From contig DGGQ01000074.1 in NCBI GenBank assembly GCA_002392275.1, positions 1 through 13,516 of the forward strand: a stretch of 13,516 nt of DNA. The letters run 5' to 3'. Below are positions 1-6,346 of this stretch, in pieces. Source of the DNA: Treponema sp. UBA3870 (GTDB lineage: Bacteria; Spirochaetota; Spirochaetia; Treponematales; Treponemataceae). The notes beneath the pieces are model-generated. The model was not told the origin of the DNA. It ran no database searches and saw only the letters and a program-made list of their open reading frames with translations. A program made the translations under genes and the position numbers. Positions within the stretch are counted from its first letter, which is position 1. The number at the start of each line of letters is the position of its first letter.

Positions 1-1292
1 AGAACGACTTCCGCTTCCTCCACACGCTTGAGAACATGGGACCAAGCCCTGAGCCAAACATGACGGTCCTCTACTCAAAGAGACTTCCGGAGAACTTCCG
101 CAAGTATGCCGCGAAGATTTCTATCGACACATCTTCAATCCAGTACGAGAACGACGATGTTATGCGCCCGGTCTGGGGTGACGACTATTCAATCTGCTGC
201 TGCGTTTCTGCAACACAGACCGGTAAGGAAATGCAGTTCTTCGGAGCGCGTGCAAACCTTGCAAAGGCACTTCTCTACGCTTTCAACGGTGGTCTTGATG
301 AGGGGCTCAAGAAGGGCGTTCAGATTGGACCTGAGTACGCGCCAATCACCGATGACGTTATCGATGCTTCCAACTACCCGATGGTCGTCCGCAAGTATAA
401 GGCAATGCTTGAGTGGCTGGCGGATGTTTATGTAAACGTCTTGAACGCAATCCACTATATGCATGACAAGTACTACTACGAGGCTGAGGAGCTTGCCCTT
501 GAGGATACAAATGTGAAGAGAACATTCGCGACTGGTATCGCTGGATTCTCACACGTTGTTGACTCACTTTCAGCCATGAAGTACGCAAAGGTCCATGTCA
601 ACCGCGAGAAGGTCGAGGTTAAGGACAAGGCCGGAAACGTAATCAACACTGTTACTCTGGTCAAGGACTTCACTGTTGAGGGTGACTTCCCACGCTACGG
701 ACAGGATGATGACCGCGCTGACGAAATCGCTGTGAACCTCCTCAAAGAGTTTATGACGATGATCAGAAAGCACCCGACATACCGCAACGCAGAGCCTTCA
801 ACATCAATCCTCACAATCACTTCAAACGTGGTTTACGGAAAGGCAACTGGAGCTCTTCCAAACGGTCGTCCAGCCGGCGCACCATTCTCACCAGGAGCAA
901 ACCCATCATACGGTGCGGAAACAAAGGGTCTCATCAAGTCTCTGAACTCTGTCGCAAAACTTCCATACCACTACGCATTGGACGGTATCTCAAATACACA
1001 GACAATCAACCCAAGCGCGCTGGGACATGACGAGAACGAGAGAATCGACAACCTTGTGAACGTTCTGGACGGATACTTCGACATTGGACCGGAGTCTGGA
1101 CACACTGGAGCGCACCACTTGAACGTAAACGTGTTCGGAGTTGAAAAGCTCAAGGACTGCCAGGCACACCCGGAGAAGCCGGAATATGCAAACTTCACAG
1201 TCCGCGTTTCTGGATATGCAGTCCGCTTCATCAACCTTACAAAGGAACAGCAGGATGACGTTATCGCACGCACCTGCCACGCTTCTCTGTAA
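1..1292 (+). CDS. pflB: Formate acetyltransferase (pyruvate formate-lyase), C-terminal 429 residues, 5' truncated
   Basis: The protein is a cytoplasmic glycyl-radical enzyme that converts pyruvate and CoA to acetyl-CoA and formate during anaerobic fermentation. The reading frame is already open at base 3 (NDFRFLHTLENMGPSPEPNM), so the ATG at 36 is internal and the gene starts left of the window. The catalytic pair C418-C419 of the E. coli enzyme corresponds to the cysteines encoded at 198-203. A third cysteine directly precedes them, giving ICCCVS where E. coli has IACCVS. The glycyl-radical motif RVSGYAVRF is intact with its Gly codon at 1212, followed by a normal C-terminus (LTKEQQDDVIARTCHASL). 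Codon use is strongly biased towards AAC, TTC and GAC, as expected of a highly expressed gene. No activase gene follows: the gene ends at a terminator. Confidence 0.96.
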   Translation, partial: NDFRFLHTLENMGPSPEPNMTVLYSKRLPENFRKYAAKISIDTSSIQYENDDVMRPVWGDDYSICCCVSATQTGKEMQFFGARANLAKALLYAFNGGLDEGLKKGVQIGPEYAPITDDVIDASNYPMVVRKYKAMLEWLADVYVNVLNAIHYMHDKYYYEAEELALEDTNVKRTFATGIAGFSHVVDSLSAMKYAKVHVNREKVEVKDKAGNVINTVTLVKDFTVEGDFPRYGQDDDRADEIAVNLLKEFMTMIRKHPTYRNAEPSTSILTITSNVVYGKATGALPNGRPAGAPFSPGANPSYGAETKGLIKSLNSVAKLPYHYALDGISNTQTINPSALGHDENERIDNLVNVLDGYFDIGPESGHTGAHHLNVNVFGVEKLKDCQAHPEKPEYANFTVRVSGYAVRFINLTKEQQDDVIARTCHASL

Positions 1293-1331
1293 TTTGATTT
1301 CAGCTGGTTCGGCTTTGGTCGAATGAGGCAG

Positions 1332-1366
1332 ACCCCGTTGGATTTTTCCGGCGGGGTATTTTTTTT
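1332..1366 (+). terminator. Rho-independent terminator of pflB
   Basis: ACCCCG (1332-1337) pairs with CGGGGT (1352-1357). The loop can pair further through GGA/TCC, and a run of eight T follows at 1359-1366. It lies 40 bp after the pflB stop and ends that transcript before the next gene. Confidence 0.85.
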
Positions 1367-1367
1367 C

Positions 1368-1396
1368 TTGCAATCTTTTTCTGAATCCTGTAGATT
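1368..1396 (+). promoter_or_regulatory. Candidate sigma-70 promoter for the exported protein gene
   Basis: TTGCAA (1368-1373) and TAGATT (1391-1396) are separated by 17 bp, each matching four of six consensus bases. The pair lies just after the pflB terminator and about 50 bp before the ATG at 1446. The boxes are weak, but spacing and position fit. Confidence 0.35.
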
Positions 1397-1445
1397 TTAG
1401 ATGTGCGATGGGAACGTTGATTTCACCGATGCATGGAGGTGTAAA

Positions 1446-2129
1446 ATGAAGAAACTGATACTGATTTTGTCGGCATTGCTTTTGATTTTTCCGGTCTGTA
1501 CGTTTGCAAAGCCAGCGGAAAAAGAGAAGACGCTTGTCGAACAGGGACTTTCGCTTATCGCGCTGATGAAAGAAAAGGCGAACAGCGAAGCCTATATAAC
1601 CATGTTTATTGGTTCATCCGCCAATTCGGTTTTCTTTGAAAAAATAAAGGAGCTTGGTTCCGGCGACATTTCAAATCTGACTTGTGTCTATTGTCTTTCA
1701 GGCGATTACTCAGATTTTGTTTTAAGCTACCTGTCGGGGATTGAGGAATTTGGAATGCCAAACTTTGGGTCGGACGGTTCGACAAAGGAAAGCTTGTCCC
1801 CGGAACTGTGGAATGACTTGAAGAGAAAAGTCTTTTTTGCGCTCCCGTCAATCTGGAACGTCTATGCCGATAATGCCACTTCCTTTGGAATTACTGCGTC
1901 ACAGTTTGTTTCGGCTTCTTCAATTTTTGACAGCGATGAAATTGATTCCGACTGCATCTATATTTTCACATTTTCCGATTCATACCCTGTTGCTGTAGGT
2001 TTTCAGCGAGGAGAAGGCCGCTCCGTGTATGCGTCTGCAAGTTACGTTTTGGACAGGAATTTCCCAAAATCGCTTGAGAACATGCAGGAGCTTGGATTTG
2101 ACGTGCATCTGGAGAAAGTGAAATTCTGA
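1446..2129 (+). CDS. Exported protein of unknown function, 227 aa
   Basis: I do not recognise a named family. The start at 1446 is chosen over an in-frame ATG at 1401 because GGAGGT (1435-1440) sits 5 bases before it and a clean signal peptide begins there: KK, then a hydrophobic core from residue 4 to about 17, then CTFA with likely signal peptidase I cleavage after A21. The Cys at residue 18 makes a lipoprotein possible, but the preceding FPV is a poor lipobox. The mature protein is about 206 residues, mixed alpha/beta, with no visible catalytic motif. A stretch near the end (IYIFTFSDSYPVAVGF) looks like a beta-strand core. The gene is monocistronic and convergent with thrC. Base composition is more AT-rich than pflB and codon bias is relaxed, suggesting modest expression. 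Periplasmic or surface location is inferred from the signal only. Confidence 0.8.
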   Translation: MKKLILILSALLLIFPVCTFAKPAEKEKTLVEQGLSLIALMKEKANSEAYITMFIGSSANSVFFEKIKELGSGDISNLTCVYCLSGDYSDFVLSYLSGIEEFGMPNFGSDGSTKESLSPELWNDLKRKVFFALPSIWNVYADNATSFGITASQFVSASSIFDSDEIDSDCIYIFTFSDSYPVAVGFQRGEGRSVYASASYVLDRNFPKSLENMQELGFDVHLEKVKF

Positions 2130-2146
2130 TTGCCAGATTCGCGCCC

Positions 2147-2175
2147 GCTGGTTAATACGGGAAGCATTAATCAGC
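2147..2175. repeat. Inverted repeat between convergent genes
   Basis: GCTGGTTAAT (2147-2156) and ATTAATCAGC (2166-2175) can form a 10-bp stem with one G-T pair around a 9-base loop. It lies between the ends of two convergent genes, where a bidirectional terminator is expected. No T-run follows on either strand, so intrinsic termination is doubtful; it could be a 3' end stabiliser. Confidence 0.5.
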
Positions 2176-2202
2176 ATTCGGATTATACTGTGTTTCCTTA
2201 AA

Positions 2203-3531
2203 TCAGAAAATCCTTTGCAGGTTCAGAGAGTTCAGGACGCTTGTCACATAGTCCATGTTGTCCGGGGTGATTACCGGCGTGCTGATTGAGAACGGTCTCT
2301 GGCTTTTTTCAACATTCTCTGTCATCGCAGGGATTTCTCCAATGTTTTTACGCACGAACGCACTGTCCTTCAGTGGGGAGTCCCTTGCAATCAGTACCAC
2401 GGCCGAATCGTCGTCATCGGTTATTTCCGCGCGAAGTTTTGATGCCGCGTATGCCGCGCTTGTTTCCTTGTCCGCAAAGTATTTGTATTTTATGAAAAGC
2501 TCCCTGCATGCCTTGTCCGCTTCCTCGTCGCTTACGTCCGCCGGGTAGACAAAGCTTCGGAGCATCAACGAGTTTTCCTTGAACAGGTTTTCCAGACGCT
2601 CCAGATTTGATGGATCCGCAGGGTCCGCTGGATTCCGTTTTTCGATTGGAACATGGCTGTCCAGAATCTGCACGTTTCCCTGTGCGTCCAGCTTGAGGTT
2701 TCTGTCGGTCGGAAGTATGAATCCGTTTACCGGAAGCGCGAGCTGCCATCCATAGAGTCCAGAAATCAGGTTGCCGTAGTTGCCGGTGCTCATGCTGTAA
2801 TAGATTGCTCCCGAAATCAGTTTTTTGATTCTGGTGAAGGCGAATGTGTAGAAGAAAGTCTGGGGCAAAATACGTCCGATGTTCGCTGTGTTAGCGACTG
2901 TAAGGTTGTATTTTTTGACCAAATCAGGGTCGGCGAAGATTTTTCTAACCATGTTGCGGCAGTCGGATTCCGTTCCGTCCACCTCGATTGGATATAGGTT
3001 TCCCCCATTCCAAACAAGGTCGCTTTCCTCAAGTCCACAGACTTTTCCCTTTGGATAGAGCAGGACCGATTTTACAAGTTTTTTCCCCCTCAGTGCAGTG
3101 GCGAGACTTGCTCCAAGATTTCCGGTCGTGGCATCAAGAAGAATCGCCTTTTCGTCATTGTAGCGGAGGATTGTCTCGAGTGCCGCCGCAAGATATGAGA
3201 CTCCAAAATCCTTGAAGGTTCCCGTCGGTCCATGGAAAAGTTCCAGCACAAAAAGATTCTGACCCAACTGTTTTACCTGCGGCTCAAAATAGAATGCCGT
3301 GGTCGCTATCGTCTCGCAGATTATTGGGCTGAATTCCTTGTTGATTAAGGCTGATGTCAAAGTTCCGGCAAGGTTAGCGAATGAAGTGTTTTCATCGGCA
3401 TACAGAATCCAGTGCCTCAAATCCTCCGTGTCGCATGGAACATAAAGACCACCATCTGATGGCATGCATCTGAGAAGTGCGTCCCTGAAGCTTACGGAAT
3501 CGTTTCCATTTCTTGTACTTATAAAGCGCAT
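2203..3531 (-). CDS. thrC: Threonine synthase, 442 aa
   Basis: This cytoplasmic PLP enzyme converts O-phosphohomoserine to threonine and phosphate, the last step of threonine synthesis. The N-terminus has the family pattern MRFISTRNG..VSFRDALLRCMPSDGGLYVP. The PLP-binding lysine is K107 in FHGPTGTFKDFG, aligned with E. coli LFHGPTLAFKDFG. Phosphate-binding and substrate segments follow: TTGNLGAS near residue 135, NTANIGRILPQ near 214 and SMSTGNYGNLISG near 247. At 442 residues it is close to the usual 430-460 of this class. The start is supported by GGGAGA (plus-strand 3537-3542) six bases upstream. It stands alone, with no hom or thrB beside it, and has its own candidate promoter. The gene looks intact. 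Confidence 0.95.
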   Translation of the reverse strand: MRFISTRNGNDSVSFRDALLRCMPSDGGLYVPCDTEDLRHWILYADENTSFANLAGTLTSALINKEFSPIICETIATTAFYFEPQVKQLGQNLFVLELFHGPTGTFKDFGVSYLAAALETILRYNDEKAILLDATTGNLGASLATALRGKKLVKSVLLYPKGKVCGLEESDLVWNGGNLYPIEVDGTESDCRNMVRKIFADPDLVKKYNLTVANTANIGRILPQTFFYTFAFTRIKKLISGAIYYSMSTGNYGNLISGLYGWQLALPVNGFILPTDRNLKLDAQGNVQILDSHVPIEKRNPADPADPSNLERLENLFKENSLMLRSFVYPADVSDEEADKACRELFIKYKYFADKETSAAYAASKLRAEITDDDDSAVVLIARDSPLKDSAFVRKNIGEIPAMTENVEKSQRPFSISTPVITPDNMDYVTSVLNSLNLQRIF

Positions 3532-3547
3532 TAAAATCTCCCATTTT

Positions 3548-3561
3548 GGTCCTGGTGGACC
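3548..3561 (-). promoter_or_regulatory. Short hairpin in the thrC leader
   Basis: GGTCC and GGACC form a 5-bp perfect stem with a 4-base loop, six bases 5' of the thrC ribosome-binding site in the transcribed leader. It could tune translation initiation. It lacks the features of a T-box or a threonine attenuator, and no leader peptide is visible. Confidence 0.35.
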
Positions 3562-3602
3562 TTATCCCATTTTGTTTTCAAAAAAAATCGCTTTCTTTAA
3601 AA

Positions 3603-3630
3603 AGTTTAACATTTTGACCGATTTTTTCAA
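3603..3630 (-). promoter_or_regulatory. Candidate thrC promoter
   Basis: Reading the minus strand, TTGAAA (3625-3630) is followed after 16 bp by TAAACT (3603-3608). The predicted start near 3596 gives a leader of about 65 bases. A C-rich stretch (CCCCACCCCC on the minus strand, 3631-3640) abuts the -35 box on its upstream side. Confidence 0.45.
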
Positions 3631-3679
3631 GGGGGTGGGGTGCATATCACCATTCTGCCCGTCGTAGAGTGGATTGTGA

Positions 3680-3718
3680 AAATAAAAAATCCCCTGTCGG
3701 CAATGTCGGCGGGGGATT
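3680..3718 (-). terminator. Rho-independent terminator of the lipoprotein gene
   Basis: On the minus strand AATCCCC (3712-3718) pairs with GGGGATT (3688-3694), followed by a T-rich tract (complement of 3680-3689). The loop repeats GCCGAC. It lies 24 bp past the stop of the lipoprotein gene and separates it from the thrC promoter. Confidence 0.8.
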
Positions 3719-3742
3719 CTTTGTTGTGTCCGTGAAAAGGAC

Positions 3743-4213
3743 TTACTGTTTTACGTAGGTTGCGGACATCCACACCTCTCCGGTATCGTGTTCAAAAAGT
3801 TTTGCAGCGGGGAATGTGATTGTCGCGCCGTCTGAACTTACAGTACCTGTCATTGTCACTGTGCCCATTCCTTCCTTTTGGGCGGTTATTGTGAGTGTGG
3901 TACCGCTCAATGTATATGAGGCTGTGCCAGTCCACTCGGACATGTCACCTGCTCCAGTCATGGTTACTGAGCTTCCTGTTGCCGCAAAAGTGAGTGTGAC
4001 GTAGTTTGTCGCAGTGACACCTTCCTGCAGCGTTGTTGCAGAGTTCCCCATCTTTGCAGTTGTTGACTTGTAGGTGTTGCCTGCCAACGGATTTGTCTGT
4101 GTTGTTGTGCTGCTGTTTTCATTTGCTCCGCTTGCAGTGTTCTGGCATCCTGTCACCAGAGCTACCGCCAATGCCGCGAACAGTGCGACGATAACAAGTT
4201 TTGTCTTTTTCAT
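3743..4213 (-). CDS. Small surface/periplasmic lipoprotein, 156 aa
   Basis: The first 22 residues form a lipoprotein signal (KK, a long Ala/Leu/Val core, then LVTGC), with lipidation predicted on C23. The mature part opens with a Ser/Thr/Asn-rich tether (residues 24-45), followed by a region rich in T-x-T-x alternation such as YVTLTF, SVTMTG, TLTITA and TITFPA. That pattern is typical of a small beta-barrel or lipocalin-like sandwich often found in Treponema lipoproteins. No catalytic motif is visible and the function is unknown. AAGGAGG (complement of 4221-4227) lies 7 bases before the ATG. The gene has its own promoter and terminator, so it is probably a single-gene unit. The promoter carries a homopolymeric tract that may switch expression on and off. 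C-terminal end SATYVKQ resembles the closing strand of the fold. Confidence 0.85.
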   Translation of the reverse strand: MKKTKLVIVALFAALAVALVTGCQNTASGANENSSTTTQTNPLAGNTYKSTTAKMGNSATTLQEGVTATNYVTLTFAATGSSVTMTGAGDMSEWTGTASYTLSGTTLTITAQKEGMGTVTMTGTVSSDGATITFPAAKLFEHDTGEVWMSATYVKQ

Positions 4214-4247
4214 GTAAAACCCTCCTTAAGGTTGTGAATATAGCTTG

Positions 4248-4273
4248 ATTATACCATGGGGGGGTATTATCAA
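4248..4273 (-). promoter_or_regulatory. Lipoprotein promoter with G7 tract in a 14-bp spacer
   Basis: On the minus strand a perfect TATAAT (complement of 4248-4253) is preceded by TGG, an extended -10. TTGATA, five of six consensus bases, lies at the complement of 4268-4273. The spacer between them is 14 bp and contains a run of seven C (G7 on the plus strand, 4258-4264). The predicted start near 4241 gives a 28-base leader holding the ribosome-binding site. The spacer is shorter than the usual 16-18 bp, so gain of two or three bases in the tract would restore optimal spacing. Confidence 0.65.
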
Positions 4274-4326
4274 ATAAAATTTTGTTATTTCACTCTCGTG
4301 TTGCATGGGATGGAAAACAAATTAGT

Positions 4327-4623
4327 CTAAACTCGCAAGACCTGCTCCACGTATTGGGGGTTTGCGGCAACAATTTTTAGTAACGCAAGGGCAGCTCCGG
4401 CTGGTTTTCTCCTTCCCTGTTCCCAATTTCGTAGTGTTCCGACTTTCACACCTATCATGTTCGCAAATTCTTCCTGGTTTTTGTTCGTCTTTTCTCGTAC
4501 TTCTTTTACATTGAGTGGAGAATAGACGAAAACTCTTGATGGCTTCATTTCTCCTTTTGAGATGGCTACTGCCTGCTGCATACTTTCCATAAGTTCGTTG
4601 AAATCAAATTCTTTTTCTTTCAT
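4327..4623 (-). CDS. HigA/NadS-type helix-turn-helix antitoxin, 98 aa
   Basis: This is the antitoxin and DNA-binding partner of the toxin encoded just upstream. The N-terminal 36 residues probably form the toxin-binding part. Residues 38-74 are an XRE-type helix-turn-helix (NVKEVREKTNKNQEEFANMI then GVKVGTLRNWEQGRRKP). A C-terminal helix ALALLKIVAANP follows, in the typical NadS/HigA layout where the recognition helix ends in TLRNWEQGRR-P. Its ATG overlaps the toxin stop as ATGA (4620-4623), so translation is coupled and the toxin-first order matches HigBA rather than RelBE. By family behaviour it should repress its own promoter, upstream of the toxin, alone and in complex. No terminator is visible after it, so some read-through towards the lipoprotein gene is possible. 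Confidence 0.9.
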   Translation of the reverse strand: MKEKEFDFNELMESMQQAVAISKGEMKPSRVFVYSPLNVKEVREKTNKNQEEFANMIGVKVGTLRNWEQGRRKPAGAALALLKIVAANPQYVEQVLRV

Positions 4624-4937
4624 TTTGCAAACTCCTTGGCTATTTCGCCAAATAATTTTTTTTCAGATTCAGATAAATCAGATTTCTTCTTTTTGGTGTA
4701 TACATAAAGCAAAAATATCTGATTGTTTACAACCTTGTAATAGTATATAATTCTTATGCTTCCACGTTTTCCTCGGTTTGCGAGATTCCATCGAACTTTG
4801 CGAATGCCGGAGCCGCCTTTTACAATATCTCCTATTTCTGGATTTTCAATAAGATATTTCTGGAAATCAGAATACTCTTTATCCGAAAGGAGTTCTGTTA
4901 TTGTTTTTGTAAAAATAGGTGTCTCTATGAATTCCAT
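4620..4937 (-). CDS. RelE/HigB-family mRNA interferase toxin, 105 aa
   Basis: This toxin is expected to bind the ribosomal A site and cleave mRNA when not held by its antitoxin. The sequence has the NadS-partner RelE pattern: an N-terminal helix with SDKEYSDFQKYLIENPEIGD, then GGSGIRKVRWN, RGKRGSIRIIYYYK and IFLLYVYTKKKKSDLSESEK. The basic and aromatic residues (R46, R49-W50, K57-R58, R62, Y65-Y67, K82-K85) fit the RNase surface of the family. Length is typical. The start at 4937 fits where homologues begin. Upstream codons stay open in frame across the hflX start, but only as a shadow. There is no Shine-Dalgarno before this ATG and the predicted transcription start coincides with it, so the mRNA may be leaderless. 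It forms an operon with the antitoxin by a 4-base overlap and is divergent from hflX. Confidence 0.9.
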   Translation of the reverse strand: MEFIETPIFTKTITELLSDKEYSDFQKYLIENPEIGDIVKGGSGIRKVRWNLANRGKRGSIRIIYYYKVVNNQIFLLYVYTKKKKSDLSESEKKLFGEIAKEFAK

Positions 4938-4943
4938 ATCTAT

Positions 4944-4972
4944 ATAATGCGTCAATGGCGTAATCGTGTCAA
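4944..4972 (-). promoter_or_regulatory. Toxin-antitoxin promoter, predicted leaderless start
   Basis: On the minus strand a perfect TTGACA (complement of 4967-4972) is followed after exactly 17 bp by CATTAT (complement of 4944-4949). Counting seven bases on from the -10 gives position 4937, the A of the toxin ATG. Confidence 0.6.
4945..4972. repeat. Imperfect direct repeat overlapping the toxin-antitoxin promoter
   Basis: TAATGCGTCAA (4945-4955) and TAATCGTGTCAA (4961-4972) repeat with a period of about 16 bp and overlap both promoter boxes. This is where the HTH antitoxin would be expected to bind. The assignment as an operator is inference. Confidence 0.35.
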
Positions 4973-5007
4973 GGGAATGTTTTGGCTGGTGCTTCTCAAA
5001 TCCAATA

Positions 5008-5036
5008 TTGTAATTACTCTCTTTTATATGTAGAAT
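5008..5036 (+). promoter_or_regulatory. hflX: hflX promoter, predicted leaderless start
   Basis: TTGTAA (5008-5013), a 17-bp spacer and TAGAAT (5031-5036, five of six consensus bases). Seven bases past the -10 is 5043, the A of the hflX ATG. No Shine-Dalgarno lies upstream of that ATG. Confidence 0.6.
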
Positions 5037-5042
5037 ATCCGC

Positions 5043-6338
5043 ATGGTTAATGTTCAGGAGGAGCAGGAAAAAAAGCCCAGATGTCTTCTGGTGGGCGCTC
5101 CGAATAAAAATGATGAGGAACCAAAGGAACTCAAGGGTCTCGTGGACACACTCGGCATGGAGACCGTGCAGATGGTCGTGCTTGCCAGAATCGAGCCGAA
5201 TCCTGTGTACGGAATTGGTAGCGGAAAGGCGCAGGAGATTGTGGACCGGGCCAAGGAAGTTTTTGCCGACTGCATAATCTTTGACTGGGAAATCTCTCCG
5301 TCCAAGCAAAGAAACTGGGAGAGACTTGCGGGAATCAATGTGTTCGACAGGAACGAGGTCATAATCAGGATTTTTGCTCAGAGGGCAAGAACAAAGGAGG
5401 CCGCTCTCCAGGTCCAGTTGGCCCAGCTCACATATTCGCTCCCAAGGCTCAGCCACATGTACGGAAATCTTGCCCGGCAGCGTGGCGGAAACTATGGTTC
5501 CAAGGGTAGCGGCGAGACCCAGCTTGAACTTGACCGCAGACAGATTGAGGACAAGATTCTTCAAATAAAAAAGGAGCTTGAGCAGGTTTCGGTGAACCGC
5601 CAGACCCAGCGCAGACAGCGGGAGAGGACATCCGTTGCGACTTGCGCCCTTGTTGGATATACGAACGCAGGAAAGTCGAGTCTTCTTAATGCCTTGACAG
5701 GTGCGGAGGCTTTTGTCGAGGACAAACTTTTTGCCACGCTTGACCCGACCACGAGAAAGTTTTCAATATCCGAGGCGGCGCAGGTTCTTCTTACGGACAC
5801 GGTTGGCTTCATCTCCAATCTGCCCCACACACTGATAGATGCTTTCCGTTCCACACTGGAGGAGGCTTCCCTTGCCGATTTGCTTCTGGTTGTTGTTGAT
5901 TCAAGCGACGAGAAGGCTGTTTTCCAGTATGCGCAGGTGCTGAAGGTTCTGGAGGAAATCCACGCGGACGGCATTCCCAGGATGGTCGTTCTGAACAAGA
6001 TTGACAAAATCAGCGGGGACCATGTTCTTCTTGCGGATCTGGACGCACATTTCCCTGGGGCGGTGCATGTCTGTGCCAAAACGGGCGAAGGGTTTGACAC
6101 TTTTGTAGCCGGCATGACCGAAAATCTTTTGGGAACTGTCGCGAACTATCTTGTCCCGGTGGACCGTTCGGATTTGGTCGAGGCTGTCAGAAAAAATGGA
6201 ACCATAGAATCCGAGAAATGGCTGGATGATGGTGTGCATCTTGTCGCGCGGATTCCGGGGCATGTGGATTCGGACGGAAAATTTTCAACAAAGACTCTTG
6301 CTTTGCTGAAACCATACCAGGTAAAAAATTTGGATTGA
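5043..6338 (+). CDS. hflX: GTPase HflX, 431 aa
   Basis: HflX binds the 50S subunit and splits stalled or idle 70S ribosomes using GTP, mainly under stress. The N-terminal domain (about 14-195) carries the family pattern PNPVYGIGSGKAQEI, IIFDWEISPSKQRNWER, DRNEVIIRIFAQRARTKEA, then the Gly-rich loop RQRGGNYGSKGSGETQLELD and a coiled linker at 165-196. The G domain has G1 GYTNAGKS at 205-212, switch segment LFATLDPTTRKF, G3 DTVGF at 252-256, G4 NKID at 318-321 and G5-like CAKTGEG at 344-350. The C-terminal domain is complete and the length is normal. The ATG at 5043 is the only good start before the conserved LLVGAP strand. It lacks a Shine-Dalgarno and sits at the predicted transcription start. 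The next gene follows after 8 bases, indicating an operon. Confidence 0.95.
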   Translation: MVNVQEEQEKKPRCLLVGAPNKNDEEPKELKGLVDTLGMETVQMVVLARIEPNPVYGIGSGKAQEIVDRAKEVFADCIIFDWEISPSKQRNWERLAGINVFDRNEVIIRIFAQRARTKEAALQVQLAQLTYSLPRLSHMYGNLARQRGGNYGSKGSGETQLELDRRQIEDKILQIKKELEQVSVNRQTQRRQRERTSVATCALVGYTNAGKSSLLNALTGAEAFVEDKLFATLDPTTRKFSISEAAQVLLTDTVGFISNLPHTLIDAFRSTLEEASLADLLLVVVDSSDEKAVFQYAQVLKVLEEIHADGIPRMVVLNKIDKISGDHVLLADLDAHFPGAVHVCAKTGEGFDTFVAGMTENLLGTVANYLVPVDRSDLVEAVRKNGTIESEKWLDDGVHLVARIPGHVDSDGKFSTKTLALLKPYQVKNLD

Positions 6339-6346
6339 GGGGAAAA

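Noticed and set aside
2130..2202. tRNA or small RNA in the gap between the exported protein gene and thrC
   Set aside because: Only a single inverted repeat is present; no cloverleaf or promoter was found.
3548..3561. T-box or threonine attenuator before thrC
   Set aside because: The stem is only 5 bp. There is no specifier loop, no T-box core and no Thr-rich leader peptide.
3741..4213. Lipoprotein and toxin-antitoxin genes as one operon
   Set aside because: The lipoprotein has its own near-perfect -10 and ribosome-binding site, so separate control is more likely, although no terminator is seen between them.
4938..5564. Long in-frame minus-strand extension upstream of the toxin
   Set aside because: It runs antisense to the hflX start and N-terminal domain, has no family resemblance, and the RelE-like protein is complete from 4937.
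5561..6115. 184-codon minus-strand ORF antisense to hflX
   Set aside because: It lies wholly inside conserved GTPase codons, with Ser/Arg-rich composition typical of a shadow frame.
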